Shown piece after piece: positions 1-8,608 of a stretch of DNA of 45,353 nt. The position numbers and the translations under genes were made by a program. The DNA is taken from NCBI GenBank assembly GCA_964558365.1, contig CAZLCC010000009.1:1-45353 (forward strand), written 5' to 3'. How positions within the stretch are numbered: position 1 is the stretch's first letter; every line of letters begins with the position of its first letter. Source of the stretch: CAZLCC01 sp964558365. GTDB lineage: Bacteria; Patescibacteriota; Saccharimonadia; Saccharimonadales; Saccharimonadaceae. The notes below the pieces were generated by a model, which saw nothing but the letters and a program-made list of their open reading frames with translations, did no database searches and was not told the DNA's origin.

Positions 1-55
1 TAAAAACAACTTTAAAGAAATGGGGATTAACTACGTTGGCATTGGAGTAAGCTAA
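1..55 (+). CDS. C-terminal end of an upstream protein (partial)
   Basis: An open frame enters the window and stops at TAA 53-55, which overlaps the ATG of the next gene as TAATG. The readable tail is 17 residues (KNNFKEMGINYVGIGVS). The stop/start overlap suggests translational coupling with the glycosyltransferase that follows. The fragment is too short to assign a family; it may belong to the same glycan locus. Confidence 0.5.
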   Translation, partial: KNNFKEMGINYVGIGVS

Positions 56-996
56 TGAAAGTATTTATCCAAATCCCCTGCCTTAACGAAGAAAAAACAC
101 TTCCACTTGTTTTTCAAACAATGCCAAAAAAGCTCCCTGGCGTTGATCAAGTTGAGTGGCTCATTATAGATGACGGCTCGACCGATAAAACCGTTGAGGT
201 AGCAAAGAAACTTGGCGTAAAGCACATTATCTCTCATAAAAGAAATATGGGGCTGGCACGCAGCTTTCGCGACGGAATAGATTATGCATTAAAAAATGGG
301 GCAGATATTGTAGTTAACACAGATGGTGATAATCAATACCCTCAAGAAAGAATCGCTGATTTAATCCAACCTATTTTAAAAGACAAAGCAGACATTGTTA
401 TTGGCGATCGCCAGACTGCAAAGATTACCCACTTTTCAGGCTTTAAAAAACTTATGCAACGCTTTGGCAGTAGCGTCGTAAACCTCGCTGCTGGCACCAA
501 TCTTCCAGATGCAGCAAGTGGCTTTCGTGCATATTCCAGAGATTCTCTTATAAAACTCAACATTGTTACTCCGTTTAGCTACTGTATGGAAACAATCATT
601 CAGGCTGGAAATAAGCGACTCCGAATTGAAAGTATTCCTGTCGAGACAAATGAAAAAACTCGAGAATCTCGTCTCTTTAAAAATATTTGGCAGCACATGT
701 TTAAATCAGCTCAGGCAATTTTAAGAAGTTACATTATATTCAAACCACATATAGTTTTTGTATCACTTGGCTTATTACTCCTTATTTTAGGCCTTATTCC
801 TTTTATTCGCTATGCGTTCTTATTCTTTGCAGGCGAGGGCGCAGGGCACCTACAATCGCTTATCCTAGGCGCCGCACTAATTATTGGCTCTCTTCTTTCA
901 TTTGTACTACTGGTAATTGCCGACCTTCAAAAAACAAATCGAATTCTGCTCGAAGACCAGCTCGAGCGAATTAAAGAAATGCAATATAAAAAATAG
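55..996 (+). CDS. GT2 glycosyltransferase with two C-terminal membrane helices (polyprenol-phosphate sugar synthase-like)
   Basis: This 313-residue protein starts with a GT-A fold of family GT2. The nucleotide-binding DDGSTD motif is at residues 39-44 and the metal-binding TDGD at 89-92. Two hydrophobic helices lie at about 231-260 and 268-291. This is the layout of dolichol/undecaprenol-phosphate mannosyl- or glucosyltransferases, which charge a lipid carrier with one sugar on the cytoplasmic face for use by GT-C enzymes. Two GT-C-like proteins in this window (7097-8608 and 20348-21865) are possible consumers of its product; that link is inference. The gene is coupled to the upstream frame by TAATG and converges on the pyruvyl transferase gene with one base between the stops. 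The sugar donor cannot be told from sequence. Confidence 0.85.
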   Translation: MKVFIQIPCLNEEKTLPLVFQTMPKKLPGVDQVEWLIIDDGSTDKTVEVAKKLGVKHIISHKRNMGLARSFRDGIDYALKNGADIVVNTDGDNQYPQERIADLIQPILKDKADIVIGDRQTAKITHFSGFKKLMQRFGSSVVNLAAGTNLPDAASGFRAYSRDSLIKLNIVTPFSYCMETIIQAGNKRLRIESIPVETNEKTRESRLFKNIWQHMFKSAQAILRSYIIFKPHIVFVSLGLLLLILGLIPFIRYAFLFFAGEGAGHLQSLILGAALIIGSLLSFVLLVIADLQKTNRILLEDQLERIKEMQYKK

Positions 997-997
997 T

Positions 998-2254
998 CTA
1001 TTTTTCTAGAATAGATTTTATTGCTTCAACTTGTTTATATGACTTCTTTTTAACGTTGGGTAGGTGCTTTTTGATTTTTGCCTTAATTTGATCTTGTTCT
1101 TTTTCTAGTTCTTTAAACTTTTTAATTAAATACTCCTGATTTAGTTTATCTTGAGTAAATGCCCACTTCGCTAAGCCAAACATATCAAGCACTTCTTCAT
1201 ATTTATGGCTCCAGCCGATGACAAGTACTGGTACCTCCATAGAAAGAGCCGATATCATTGCATGAAATCTTGACGCAACAAATAAATCACATCTACCAAT
1301 AATGACCCGCAGTTCTTGGGAGCTCAGCTCTTCATCAATAAAAAGATACCCTTCTTTTTTCTTTAGACCTGCATATATCTCTCTGCACAAAAGAATATCG
1401 TTGCTATGACTTGTTCGCACTTCTCTTAAAATCGGTACACTATCCATCCAAGAACTTTTTGCATGTTTTTTTCCGCTGTGCGGAATAAGAACTATTTTAT
1501 ATCCTTTTTTTATAAGTTCATTACTAAAATCTAAGATTATATTTCTATAATCTTTACCTTGTTTTTCAATCTTCTTTTGCATTACCACACTCGGCGAAAT
1601 GCCCACAACTTTGCTATTTTTAAAGAATTCCTCATTATAATATTTTTTTGCACTTTCCTTTTCTGCATTTGTTAGCTCAAGTAAAAATGCATAGTCGGCA
1701 CCTTTGATTGTATTTTTTAGCCCCAGCTCATCTAAGTATTTTTGGGTAATTTCACCGCGTGAAACAATAAGTTTCATTTTGGGTAAAAATATTCTTGCGA
1801 AGAATTTATTGATTGGATTATTAAATGGCCCAAGCGCTTGCGAGCATTTTATGACTGGCGTGCCGACCATGAGTGCGGGCAAAATGCTCGCGATGTTATA
1901 AAGAAGAAACTTCTCTCGCCCATCAACAAAAGTAATGCCGCCCTGGTCTAGTAAAACATCTGCTTCAACTAAGGTTCTAATGGAGGCTGAATGCTTGCTT
2001 ATAAAACGCCTTAGAAAGGGGAGTACTCTATAGATTAGTGCTAAAGAGTTTATAACTACACCTAAAAATAGTGCGTCAGCTCTCACAATTTTTAAGTTCT
2101 TATATGAATTATGCTTTTCTTCTTCGCCAACAGGCTGATATGTAAATAAGCTAAACTCTTTATCAAACCCAAGTGTTTGGATTGAGCTTTCTAGCATTGC
2201 TGCCGCACCTTTATTTCCTGTTAAAGTAGACCCTATGATGGCAATTTTCTTCAC
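998..2254 (-). CDS. polysaccharide pyruvyl transferase family protein
   Basis: The 418-residue product matches the CsaB/WcaK-type polysaccharide pyruvyl transferase family, which adds ketal-linked pyruvate from phosphoenolpyruvate to glycan sugars. Supporting motifs are the N-terminal GNKGAAAM at residues 13-20, QGGITFVDG at about 104-112, and the late SRFHAMISAL block at about 330 followed by VLVIGWSHKYEEVL. The last block is the usual conserved active-site region of the family. It is the third gene of a minus-strand operon after two flippase-like genes; its ATG overlaps the previous stop by 4 bp (ATGA). Pyruvylation of wall polymers anchors SLH-domain S-layer proteins in some bacteria, but no SLH protein is visible here. 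The acceptor is unknown. Confidence 0.82.
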   Translation of the reverse strand: MKKIAIIGSTLTGNKGAAAMLESSIQTLGFDKEFSLFTYQPVGEEEKHNSYKNLKIVRADALFLGVVINSLALIYRVLPFLRRFISKHSASIRTLVEADVLLDQGGITFVDGREKFLLYNIASILPALMVGTPVIKCSQALGPFNNPINKFFARIFLPKMKLIVSRGEITQKYLDELGLKNTIKGADYAFLLELTNAEKESAKKYYNEEFFKNSKVVGISPSVVMQKKIEKQGKDYRNIILDFSNELIKKGYKIVLIPHSGKKHAKSSWMDSVPILREVRTSHSNDILLCREIYAGLKKKEGYLFIDEELSSQELRVIIGRCDLFVASRFHAMISALSMEVPVLVIGWSHKYEEVLDMFGLAKWAFTQDKLNQEYLIKKFKELEKEQDQIKAKIKKHLPNVKKKSYKQVEAIKSILEK

Positions 2255-3189
2255 AAGTTTCTCTTTTCTTTTTTAACTAAGTAACCATAAACCAGCGCTA
2301 CTATCGCGTCGCTAACTGTAGCGTAAAGCCTTGCCAACAGCGCTAACACTATCGCAATCTCAACAGAAAAATACTGGCTCGCAAATAATACAATTACGGC
2401 TTCTCTGACCCCAATTCCACTTGGGACAAAAATAGCCAAAAGGCCAACAGCCCCGGCAAGAATATACGCTGCCGCAAGCCCTGCATATGCCTGATCCGGA
2501 ACGGGCATAATCGAAGCCACAACAAATATAAAACCAATCCCATTCATCAATCGAGGACCCAAAAATTGCAAAACATAATAAAAAAGCTGCTTGGATTTTA
2601 AAATATACTCTTTATCAATTGGCTTTCTTTTTAAAAACTTAAAGGCATAGTTTAGCAAAGTATAAAAAACTTTCTGATTAACAAGAAGAAGTAGCGGAAG
2701 CGCCAACAGCAATGGCGCAAAAATACTTAGATTTTCAGCAGCTTTGTCAAAAAATGAAACGAGAATAATCGGCACCGACAAAAGAAGTGAGGCAAAAATT
2801 AAGAATGCGTGCTCATACAAAAATGTAACAGTAACAAGTTTTTTGCTATATCCTCTTTTTTGAGCCCAGCTAATTTTATTAATCAGCGACCCAGCCTGGC
2901 CAGGAATATACTTCAAGAGCCAAGACAAAGAATGAACTTTAATCGCCTCTTCGTCACTAATTGGCTTTTTGCTCAGCTGGCTTATCAACTTCCCCCAAAG
3001 CACACCTGTCCAAACTACCGCCAGCGCAAAAAATATAATGCTCAAAACAGACCAGCCATTAAATGCAAGATTAACGCCTTGCAGCTGACTCCAGTTGTTT
3101 ATCAGTGATTTACCGAAAAAGTAAGCGACAAGACCAATAACAAGCCAAGCTAGGATGGTGCGAAAGATTTTATTATTTAGATATTGCAT
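2251..3189 (-). CDS. flippase-like membrane protein (UPF0104 / LPG_synthase_TM family), copy 2
   Basis: The 312-residue polytopic membrane protein has about seven or eight predicted helices. It carries the two loop motifs of the lysylphosphatidylglycerol synthase transmembrane/UPF0104 family: IPGQAGSLINK in the first half and VPSGIGVREAV in the second. Family members are membrane domains of MprF-like lipid flippases or stand-alone proteins found with glycosyltransferases. No soluble aminoacyl-transferase domain follows, so it is not a complete MprF. It overlaps the preceding paralogous gene by 17 bp and the following pyruvyl transferase by 4 bp, so the three are probably co-translated. A role in moving a lipid-linked precursor is inferred from family and context. 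Confidence 0.75.
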   Translation of the reverse strand: MQYLNNKIFRTILAWLVIGLVAYFFGKSLINNWSQLQGVNLAFNGWSVLSIIFFALAVVWTGVLWGKLISQLSKKPISDEEAIKVHSLSWLLKYIPGQAGSLINKISWAQKRGYSKKLVTVTFLYEHAFLIFASLLLSVPIILVSFFDKAAENLSIFAPLLLALPLLLLVNQKVFYTLLNYAFKFLKRKPIDKEYILKSKQLFYYVLQFLGPRLMNGIGFIFVVASIMPVPDQAYAGLAAAYILAGAVGLLAIFVPSGIGVREAVIVLFASQYFSVEIAIVLALLARLYATVSDAIVALVYGYLVKKEKRNL

Positions 3190-4138
3190 CAGAACTCTTA
3201 TTTCTACTCATAAAGCCAGCTATTTTTATCCAGACCCAACTAAAGATCAGTATTATGTATTTTATACCCCTGTCTAAAATTGCTGCCCCTACTATTTGTG
3301 GTGTAGTGACTCCGATGACGGTTGAGGAAAATATATAAATTGCCTCTTTTATGCCTAGTGCACCTGGGGTTAAGTTGACCAAAAGACTCATACTGCCCAA
3401 CACTGCATAAAGAACCAATCCCCAAAATGACACATGTGCTCCAGCGCCCAATAAAGAAAAGTAACTAATTAGCAGTAACGCCATAAAGTTAATCGCCGTC
3501 AGCAGCGTTAAAGTTAAAATTACCTTTCTGTTTTTCGTTATCAGGTTCCAGCCCTTCATAACGTTTACTATGTTCGTAAAGATTTTACCTACAAACGACC
3601 CACCATTTGATTTATACTTAAGCATCCAATTTGGTAAGCCAAAAATTGTCAACCACAAGGTTAATATAAAGACCGAGCAAAAAGCTATAAATATTGCTGC
3701 GTATTCAAATGTTAAAGGCGTATCTATGAATAAAAGTGCAATGATACCAATTAGCGAGATGAGTAAAAAGACGATTATATAGTTACCAGACAGGGCACTC
3801 AAAAAGTTTTTATAGCTAAGGCCATGGCTTTTCTTCAAGAAAACTGCCTGAATGCCAGATCCCCCACCCGCGGGCAAAAACAAATTTCCTGTAGCCGTAA
3901 TCAGGGATGCATGAAAGCTCTCAGCTATTGTCATTTTTTTATCAAATATTTTTAAAATTATTTTTAGGAAAAGACCATTCACGAAGAGAGCGGTGCTGTG
4001 TCCAATTGCGATTAAAACTAGGGTTGAGGGGTTTACTGATAACAAGATCTTAAAATCTTCAATGTGCAGCACAAAATACCATATAAATACTATAAGGATA
4101 AGTAGGGTCAACATTAAAGAGAGCGGTTTCGCATTCAT
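3173..4138 (-). CDS. flippase-like membrane protein (UPF0104 / LPG_synthase_TM family), copy 1
   Basis: This 321-residue polytopic protein is the first gene of the minus-strand operon. It has the family's glycine-rich loop LPAGGGSGIQAVFLK in the first half and LTPGALGIKEAIYIF in the second, with about eight hydrophobic segments. It is a diverged paralogue of the next gene; the two might work as a pair, or one may be redundant. The start is leaderless-like: a TATAAT (minus strand, 4149-4154) ends about ten bases before the ATG and there is no Shine-Dalgarno sequence. Exact substrate is unknown; lipid or lipid-linked sugar translocation is a family-based inference. Confidence 0.75.
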   Translation of the reverse strand: MNAKPLSLMLTLLILIVFIWYFVLHIEDFKILLSVNPSTLVLIAIGHSTALFVNGLFLKIILKIFDKKMTIAESFHASLITATGNLFLPAGGGSGIQAVFLKKSHGLSYKNFLSALSGNYIIVFLLISLIGIIALLFIDTPLTFEYAAIFIAFCSVFILTLWLTIFGLPNWMLKYKSNGGSFVGKIFTNIVNVMKGWNLITKNRKVILTLTLLTAINFMALLLISYFSLLGAGAHVSFWGLVLYAVLGSMSLLVNLTPGALGIKEAIYIFSSTVIGVTTPQIVGAAILDRGIKYIILIFSWVWIKIAGFMSRNKSSDAISK

Positions 4139-4148
4139 ACCAACTTAG

Positions 4149-4154
4149 ATTATA
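4149..4154 (-). promoter_or_regulatory. -10 box for the 4138-998 operon
   Basis: Perfect TATAAT on the minus strand, with its 3' edge 10 nt upstream of the ATG at 4138. A start about 7 nt downstream would leave a leader of only 3-4 nt. No convincing TTGACA-like -35 is seen (TTATAC is nearby at 18 bp spacing). Divergent to the 4174-4179 box. Confidence 0.5.
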
Positions 4155-4173
4155 GTTTATAAATTCTTTGGTG

Positions 4174-4179
4174 TATAAT
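4174..4179 (+). promoter_or_regulatory. -10 box for the FkbM methyltransferase gene
   Basis: Perfect TATAAT on the plus strand whose end is 7 nt before the ATG at 4187, which predicts a leaderless transcript. There is no Shine-Dalgarno sequence between the box and the start. The two opposed -10 boxes are only about 20 bp apart. Confidence 0.5.
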
Positions 4180-4186
4180 TTATGCC

Positions 4187-4902
4187 ATGGATAAACATAC
4201 TATTACACACCTCAATAAAAATATATCCCTACACACGCCCGAGTCAACTGGTAACGTAGCGAAAACTATAGCTAAAAAACGTTTTTATGAGCAAAAGTTT
4301 CTGGATTATATCAAAAAACAAAACCTATGCGGGGTGTATCTAGATGTCGGTGCTAATATAGGAAATCATTCTGTATATTTCGCAAAGTTTACTCCAGCAG
4401 AGAAAGTAATATCTTTAGAGCTAGTACCCAATAATTATGCTATTTTAAAGAAAAATATTAATTCAAATAAATTGTCTAAAAAGGTGATTGTATTAAATAA
4501 TGCTGCTGGTAGTAAAAAGGGGCTTGTTTCATTTAAGATAAATCCAAAAGATGAACTTGGAGGAGCAAAAGTTATTGCAGGGAAGGATATCGAGCAAATT
4601 ACACTTGACGAATATGTGGGAGAAAATATTGTTGCAATAAAAATAGATGTGGAAGGCGCAGAAAAAGATGTGCTAGTAGGTGCAAAAAAATACTAAAAGA
4701 GCATTCACCAGAATTATTTATCGAAGCCAGTGATAAAATAGCCCTAAAAAAGATTGAGGATATTCTGCGGCCATATGGCTACAAAAGTGTTAATGTTTTT
4801 AACAATAGTGCGACTCACCACTTTAGCAAGACGCTTAAACGACCTCTCTTTTACAATTTAACAAAATTATATCCTGTTAGAAGGTTGGTTAGATTTTCCT
4901 AG
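4187..4902 (+). pseudogene. FkbM family methyltransferase interrupted by a -1 frameshift at an A7 run
   Basis: The first frame (4187-4696) encodes 169 residues of a class I SAM-dependent FkbM methyltransferase. It has the SAM loop LDVGANIGNHS, the LELVPNNYAIL acidic strand, and the IKIDVEGAEKDVLVGAKK signature. It then stops at TAC TAA just after seven A residues (4684-4690). In the -1 frame the protein continues without a break as KILKEHSPELFIEASDK and on to TAG 4900-4902, which supplies the expected C-terminus (about 72 residues). The full product would be about 238 residues, normal for the family. The break is either a true inactivating mutation, a homopolymer sequencing error, or slippage at A AAA AAA. 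O-methylation of a glycan sugar is the likely role of an intact enzyme. An intact FkbM relative lies at 15369-16223. Confidence 0.75.
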
Positions 4903-4999
4903 CCTAACATTAATTCATTTCAAACACTTGTTGAGCAATTCTTTGATTAGCCCTAGAGAAAATAGAAATATAATTACTGGGATGATAAAAAGTGAGTAT

Positions 5000-5992
5000 T
5001 TAAGAAGTTAATATTTTTTGCAGAGTACCCTTATATACTCCTACTACAAAAAATATTGGGATCAACAACAATCCTAGGATAATTGAAAGACGACCCTTGG
5101 CTATAATGATACAGCTTATTAAAGCTATCGAGGCCGCTATCAAGCCAATAATCATAGAAAGACGGGTAAAAAAGATCAATCCAAACACAGTAAAAAATGT
5201 TAGAAAATATAGTGCAATTATATGAGAAAAATAAGGAGAGCCTTTTTTCAGATAATAGTCTATAAACATTGGGCCCCTCTTGTATATATGCACAAGCTCC
5301 TCACTCCAAGAAGATCGTGGAATATAAAAAAGAACCGGCTCTGATGATCTATATAGAGGGTTGTGACGAACAATCTCCCTGAGTAGGCGTGTATCATCAT
5401 TACTAGTTTGACCAATACCACCCTCGCTCATGAGTACTTCAGAAGCATCAACAAACAATTTCTTTTTTACTCCAAACCCAGCGGTCCCCTTGGGGCTTTG
5501 ATCAAAGTTTTCCTCAGTGATAGAATACGCCTTGAAAATATTTCCCAAATTTTTATATATCTTTTTACGCAATACATAAAGGGTTTTACTAACAAAATTT
5601 ACTTGATCCTTTTCAACTATATTAGATATTATTGTCTTCTCCTCTCCAAACAATTTTTGGACAATTTTTAGGTAGTTTTCATCTAACTCAGTGCGGTCAT
5701 CGATAAATAGGAGGGAGCTTCCTTTTGCCAATTTTGCACCTTCAAAGCGAGCTGTAAATCTCCCCTTATTTTTAGAGAGTCTTTTGACAGTAAAGCCTTG
5801 AAACTCATTTGCATATTCTTTTGAGTATATTTTGAGTATATTTTCTATCTGCTTGTTTGGGCCATCAACAACTACAACTACCTCGACAGATTTAGACTCA
5901 TCTTGTCGCCTAATGCTATCTAGCACCTTTTCTAGGGTCGCTGCACCCGTATATGTTGGGATGATAATAGAAATATTATTTTTGCTAGCCAT
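5000..5992 (-). CDS. GT2 glycosyltransferase with C-terminal membrane helices
   Basis: The 330-residue product begins with a GT2 fold (SIIIPTYTGAATLEKVLDSI, VVVVVDGPN). An acidic metal-site candidate LFIDDRTELDENYL lies at about residue 95-108. The last 75 residues are strongly hydrophobic, with about three helices, so the catalytic domain is tethered to the inner face of the membrane. It is the last gene of a five-gene minus-strand glycan operon (11864 to 5000) and overlaps the end of the epimerase gene by 8 bp. Donor and acceptor are unknown. Confidence 0.82.
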   Translation of the reverse strand: MASKNNISIIIPTYTGAATLEKVLDSIRRQDESKSVEVVVVVDGPNKQIENILKIYSKEYANEFQGFTVKRLSKNKGRFTARFEGAKLAKGSSLLFIDDRTELDENYLKIVQKLFGEEKTIISNIVEKDQVNFVSKTLYVLRKKIYKNLGNIFKAYSITEENFDQSPKGTAGFGVKKKLFVDASEVLMSEGGIGQTSNDDTRLLREIVRHNPLYRSSEPVLFYIPRSSWSEELVHIYKRGPMFIDYYLKKGSPYFSHIIALYFLTFFTVFGLIFFTRLSMIIGLIAASIALISCIIIAKGRLSIILGLLLIPIFFVVGVYKGTLQKILTS

Positions 5993-7082
5993 ATTTATGA
6001 TCTTTTAGATAATTAACGATTATTTTTGATGGATAAGCTGTCTTTTGAAATGCTGGTCTTTTATATTTATCATAGCTTTTCAAAAAATCATTTATGATAT
6101 TTTTATCTAGCTTGGAAATAACAGCAGTTTCATCTAGACCCTCTTTTCTCTCTGTCTCGTTTCTAAACAAGAGAGTAGGCTTGCCCATATGATATAGCTC
6201 TTCCTGATTACCCCCGCCGTCAGTTATCACAAATTCACTATCTTTAACCAACTTGATAAACTGTAAGTATTCAAGACGTGGCAATAGAGTAACATTTTTG
6301 TTGCCCGTCAGCCTTTTTTTGAGAGCCGACAGTTTATTTAACTGCTCTTTTGTCGCTGGGTGTTGCACCCAATAGACATGAAATTTCTTTGCTATGTCTT
6401 CTGTTCTATCTATGATTTCTATAAATCTTTCTTCTTTAAATATATTTTCATATCTATGCAGGCTTGCCACCGCAAAAGGTTTCTTCACCCTAAAGTCTAG
6501 CTTGGCGTTGTCACAATTTTTTAGACCAAATCTCAAAACATCCATTTGTGTATTTTCTTTTGTATTAATTTTTTCGCCTTTATATTTCTTTAGGTTCTCT
6601 ACAGCCCAATCACCAGGACACGCATAAACATCACTTAAGCGAAATGTAATGAGTCTATTAATTTCTTCGGGGAACGGCTTAAATAAGTTAAAACTCCTTA
6701 AACCAGATTCAACATGCATAACCTTGCAGCGATTCAATCTTCCTAACAGCGCGCCCCACCAGGTAGTTAAGGTATCCCCGTGAGTTAAAACTATATTATT
6801 TTTGCCCGTATAGCCATCGAGAATCTTTTTACCTTTTCGCAACTGCAACAAACTTTTAAAAAACCAAAACCAAACCTTGCGCATCGTTTTAGCTTCAGTG
6901 TCCCAATTAAAAAGAATATAGTCAGGGCTCTTTATTCCAAAAACCTTAGTTGTGTTTTCAATTGTGTCTTTATGTTGTGCGGTATATACCCATCGCCACT
7001 GTAATCCTTGCTTATCACATTCTTTCATAATGGGCGCCATTTTAAATAGTTGTGCCCGGGTACCTATCACAAAGTGAATCAT
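5985..7082 (-). CDS. wecB: UDP-N-acetylglucosamine 2-epimerase (non-hydrolysing) family
   Basis: This 365-residue protein has the layout of WecB/MnaA-type epimerases, which interconvert UDP-GlcNAc and UDP-ManNAc in the cytoplasm. Visible family blocks are GTRAQLFKMAPI at 7-18, LTHGDTLTTWWGALLGRL at about 99-116, HVESGLRSFN, PFPEEINRLITFRLSD, and TDGGGNQEELYHMGKPTLLFR near the C-terminus. The last block is the usual UDP-binding region. The length is typical (360-390). It has a good ribosome-binding site (GGCGGAG before the ATG). ManNAc supply fits a wall teichoic-like or O-antigen-like glycan. The sequence deviates from canonical WecB in places (ESGLRS rather than EAGLRT), so a related UDP-sugar substrate is possible. 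Confidence 0.82.
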   Translation of the reverse strand: MIHFVIGTRAQLFKMAPIMKECDKQGLQWRWVYTAQHKDTIENTTKVFGIKSPDYILFNWDTEAKTMRKVWFWFFKSLLQLRKGKKILDGYTGKNNIVLTHGDTLTTWWGALLGRLNRCKVMHVESGLRSFNLFKPFPEEINRLITFRLSDVYACPGDWAVENLKKYKGEKINTKENTQMDVLRFGLKNCDNAKLDFRVKKPFAVASLHRYENIFKEERFIEIIDRTEDIAKKFHVYWVQHPATKEQLNKLSALKKRLTGNKNVTLLPRLEYLQFIKLVKDSEFVITDGGGNQEELYHMGKPTLLFRNETERKEGLDETAVISKLDKNIINDFLKSYDKYKRPAFQKTAYPSKIIVNYLKDHKYG

Positions 7083-7096
7083 TTTATACTCCGCCC

Positions 7097-8608
7097 CTAA
7101 TACCAGTACTCTTTAATAAATGGACTTAGAATATTACGAGCACTATTGTTAACTGAACGAACTAAACTGTTGTTCCAGTTCCAAGTCTCATCACTACGAA
7201 TAATGTGTGCCGTTAAACCGCCGCCATTCAATAGAAGGATTGATATTATTACAACTAACATAACCTTTATTTTCCCTCTATTCTTTAACAAAGTATTCAT
7301 TGATATTGCTGCCGCAACAATAATTACAGGAAGAACCAGCAGAATATAGCGACCTTGTACTGCAACCATCCGATAATATTTAAAGTACTCGGATATATTC
7401 ACATAAAATATCGAAAGAATATAAAGAATCGAAATTATCAACAGCATAGTAAAGCCGCGTGACCTGACAAGGCTGCGATAGTTCATACAAATGACTATCA
7501 TGGAGACTATAGATAACACGAAGACTGTGTTGTATGCAACAGGCAAGGGTTGGCCATTCTTTGTTCCAAACTTACCCTCTGTATTGGCGCCAGTAGTAAA
7601 CCACGTACCTATCATGCGACCATACCAGGATACGCTGTACTCGGGGATCTGCATAGGAATACCTGCATATGATTTCTCTTTTTCCATATCTATTGCACGC
7701 GCCTCTACGTAGTTACTCATGCACCTCTCTTTACTAATTTGAGATAAACAATTTGGAGAGATCGCGTGATAATGATAAATATTAACTACATATCTCTCAA
7801 TAAACATGAAGCTAAGAAAAATAAATAGTATAATTAATGCCGCTGTTATTACTTTATCTTTTCGGGTATTTACAGATTTGTAGATTTTTTTAAAGTTTAT
7901 TTCTTTCTTGGTTAATATATGTACTATTACAAACAGTGTGGTTACTGAGAGTATTGGAAGAAATGATGATTTAGTCAACGCCCCCATCAAGCCAATAGTG
8001 CTATATGCAAGTAGCTCATTTATATGTAGCTTATCTTTAACTATAATTTTTACACCAAAATATAATAGAGCTGCTACCAGTGGAAAAATAAGATTATCAT
8101 AATTTACAGTCGCAGCAATAAATGGTACCACAGGTATTAGTATGAACACGAATAGGGCTATATTTATTGCCGCTTTATTTAGCTTTAAAAATCTAAACAG
8201 CCTGTAGTAAATGAAGAGTCCAAGTGAAAATAGAGCTATATTTACAATTCTCATAGTGATGACTAGTGCAGCAAAATTATCTGTAAATAAAGCGACCAAT
8301 CTTAAAGGAAAGCTTAATATGAAGTGGTAGAGCAACCATGGCGCCCTAGTTAATGCTCCGAATTCATCAAGTTGGGTAGGTTGGTTAGCTATAAAAGGGT
8401 GCCATTGATGACTAAGATATTCTGCTATTCCATAGTGATAATATTCATCATATATCATTGAATATCTAAAACTAAAAGCAATCCATAAAGCCTGAAATAC
8501 AAACAATCCAATTAAACAAACTGTGAACTTACTACTACCAAGTAGCTTGATCACCCCTCTTGTCATTTGATTTATTTCATCCTTCATATAGTGCTGGTTC
8601 TTTGTCAT
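7097..8608 (-). CDS. GT-C-like polytopic membrane glycosyltransferase (paralogue of 20348-21865)
   Basis: The 503-residue protein has roughly ten to twelve hydrophobic helices. An acidic pair in the first extracytoplasmic loop, YSMIYDEYYHYGIAEYL at about residue 49-65, is the hallmark of GT-C enzymes that use polyprenol-phosphate sugars (ArnT/PMT-like; there is also resemblance to DUF2142 proteins). Other conserved patches shared with its paralogue are IPVVPFIAATVNYDNLI, FIERYVVNIY and the late VQGRYILLVLP. It overlaps the upstream dual glycosyltransferase gene by 4 bp (ATGA). It likely adds a sugar to a glycan or protein outside the membrane. The substrate is not determinable. Confidence 0.72.
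   Translation of the reverse strand: MTKNQHYMKDEINQMTRGVIKLLGSSKFTVCLIGLFVFQALWIAFSFRYSMIYDEYYHYGIAEYLSHQWHPFIANQPTQLDEFGALTRAPWLLYHFILSFPLRLVALFTDNFAALVITMRIVNIALFSLGLFIYYRLFRFLKLNKAAINIALFVFILIPVVPFIAATVNYDNLIFPLVAALLYFGVKIIVKDKLHINELLAYSTIGLMGALTKSSFLPILSVTTLFVIVHILTKKEINFKKIYKSVNTRKDKVITAALIILFIFLSFMFIERYVVNIYHYHAISPNCLSQISKERCMSNYVEARAIDMEKEKSYAGIPMQIPEYSVSWYGRMIGTWFTTGANTEGKFGTKNGQPLPVAYNTVFVLSIVSMIVICMNYRSLVRSRGFTMLLIISILYILSIFYVNISEYFKYYRMVAVQGRYILLVLPVIIVAAAISMNTLLKNRGKIKVMLVVIISILLLNGGGLTAHIIRSDETWNWNNSLVRSVNNSARNILSPFIKEYWY

Noticed and set aside
988..1005. A/T inverted repeat between the convergent genes at 996/998 as terminator
   Set aside because: The arms (AAAAATAG/CTATTTTT) are separated by one base and lack G+C, so a stable hairpin is unlikely.
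5408..5671. 87-residue plus-strand frame
   Set aside because: It lies antisense inside the GT2 gene at 5000-5992 and has no recognisable features; the GT2 reading is clearly real.
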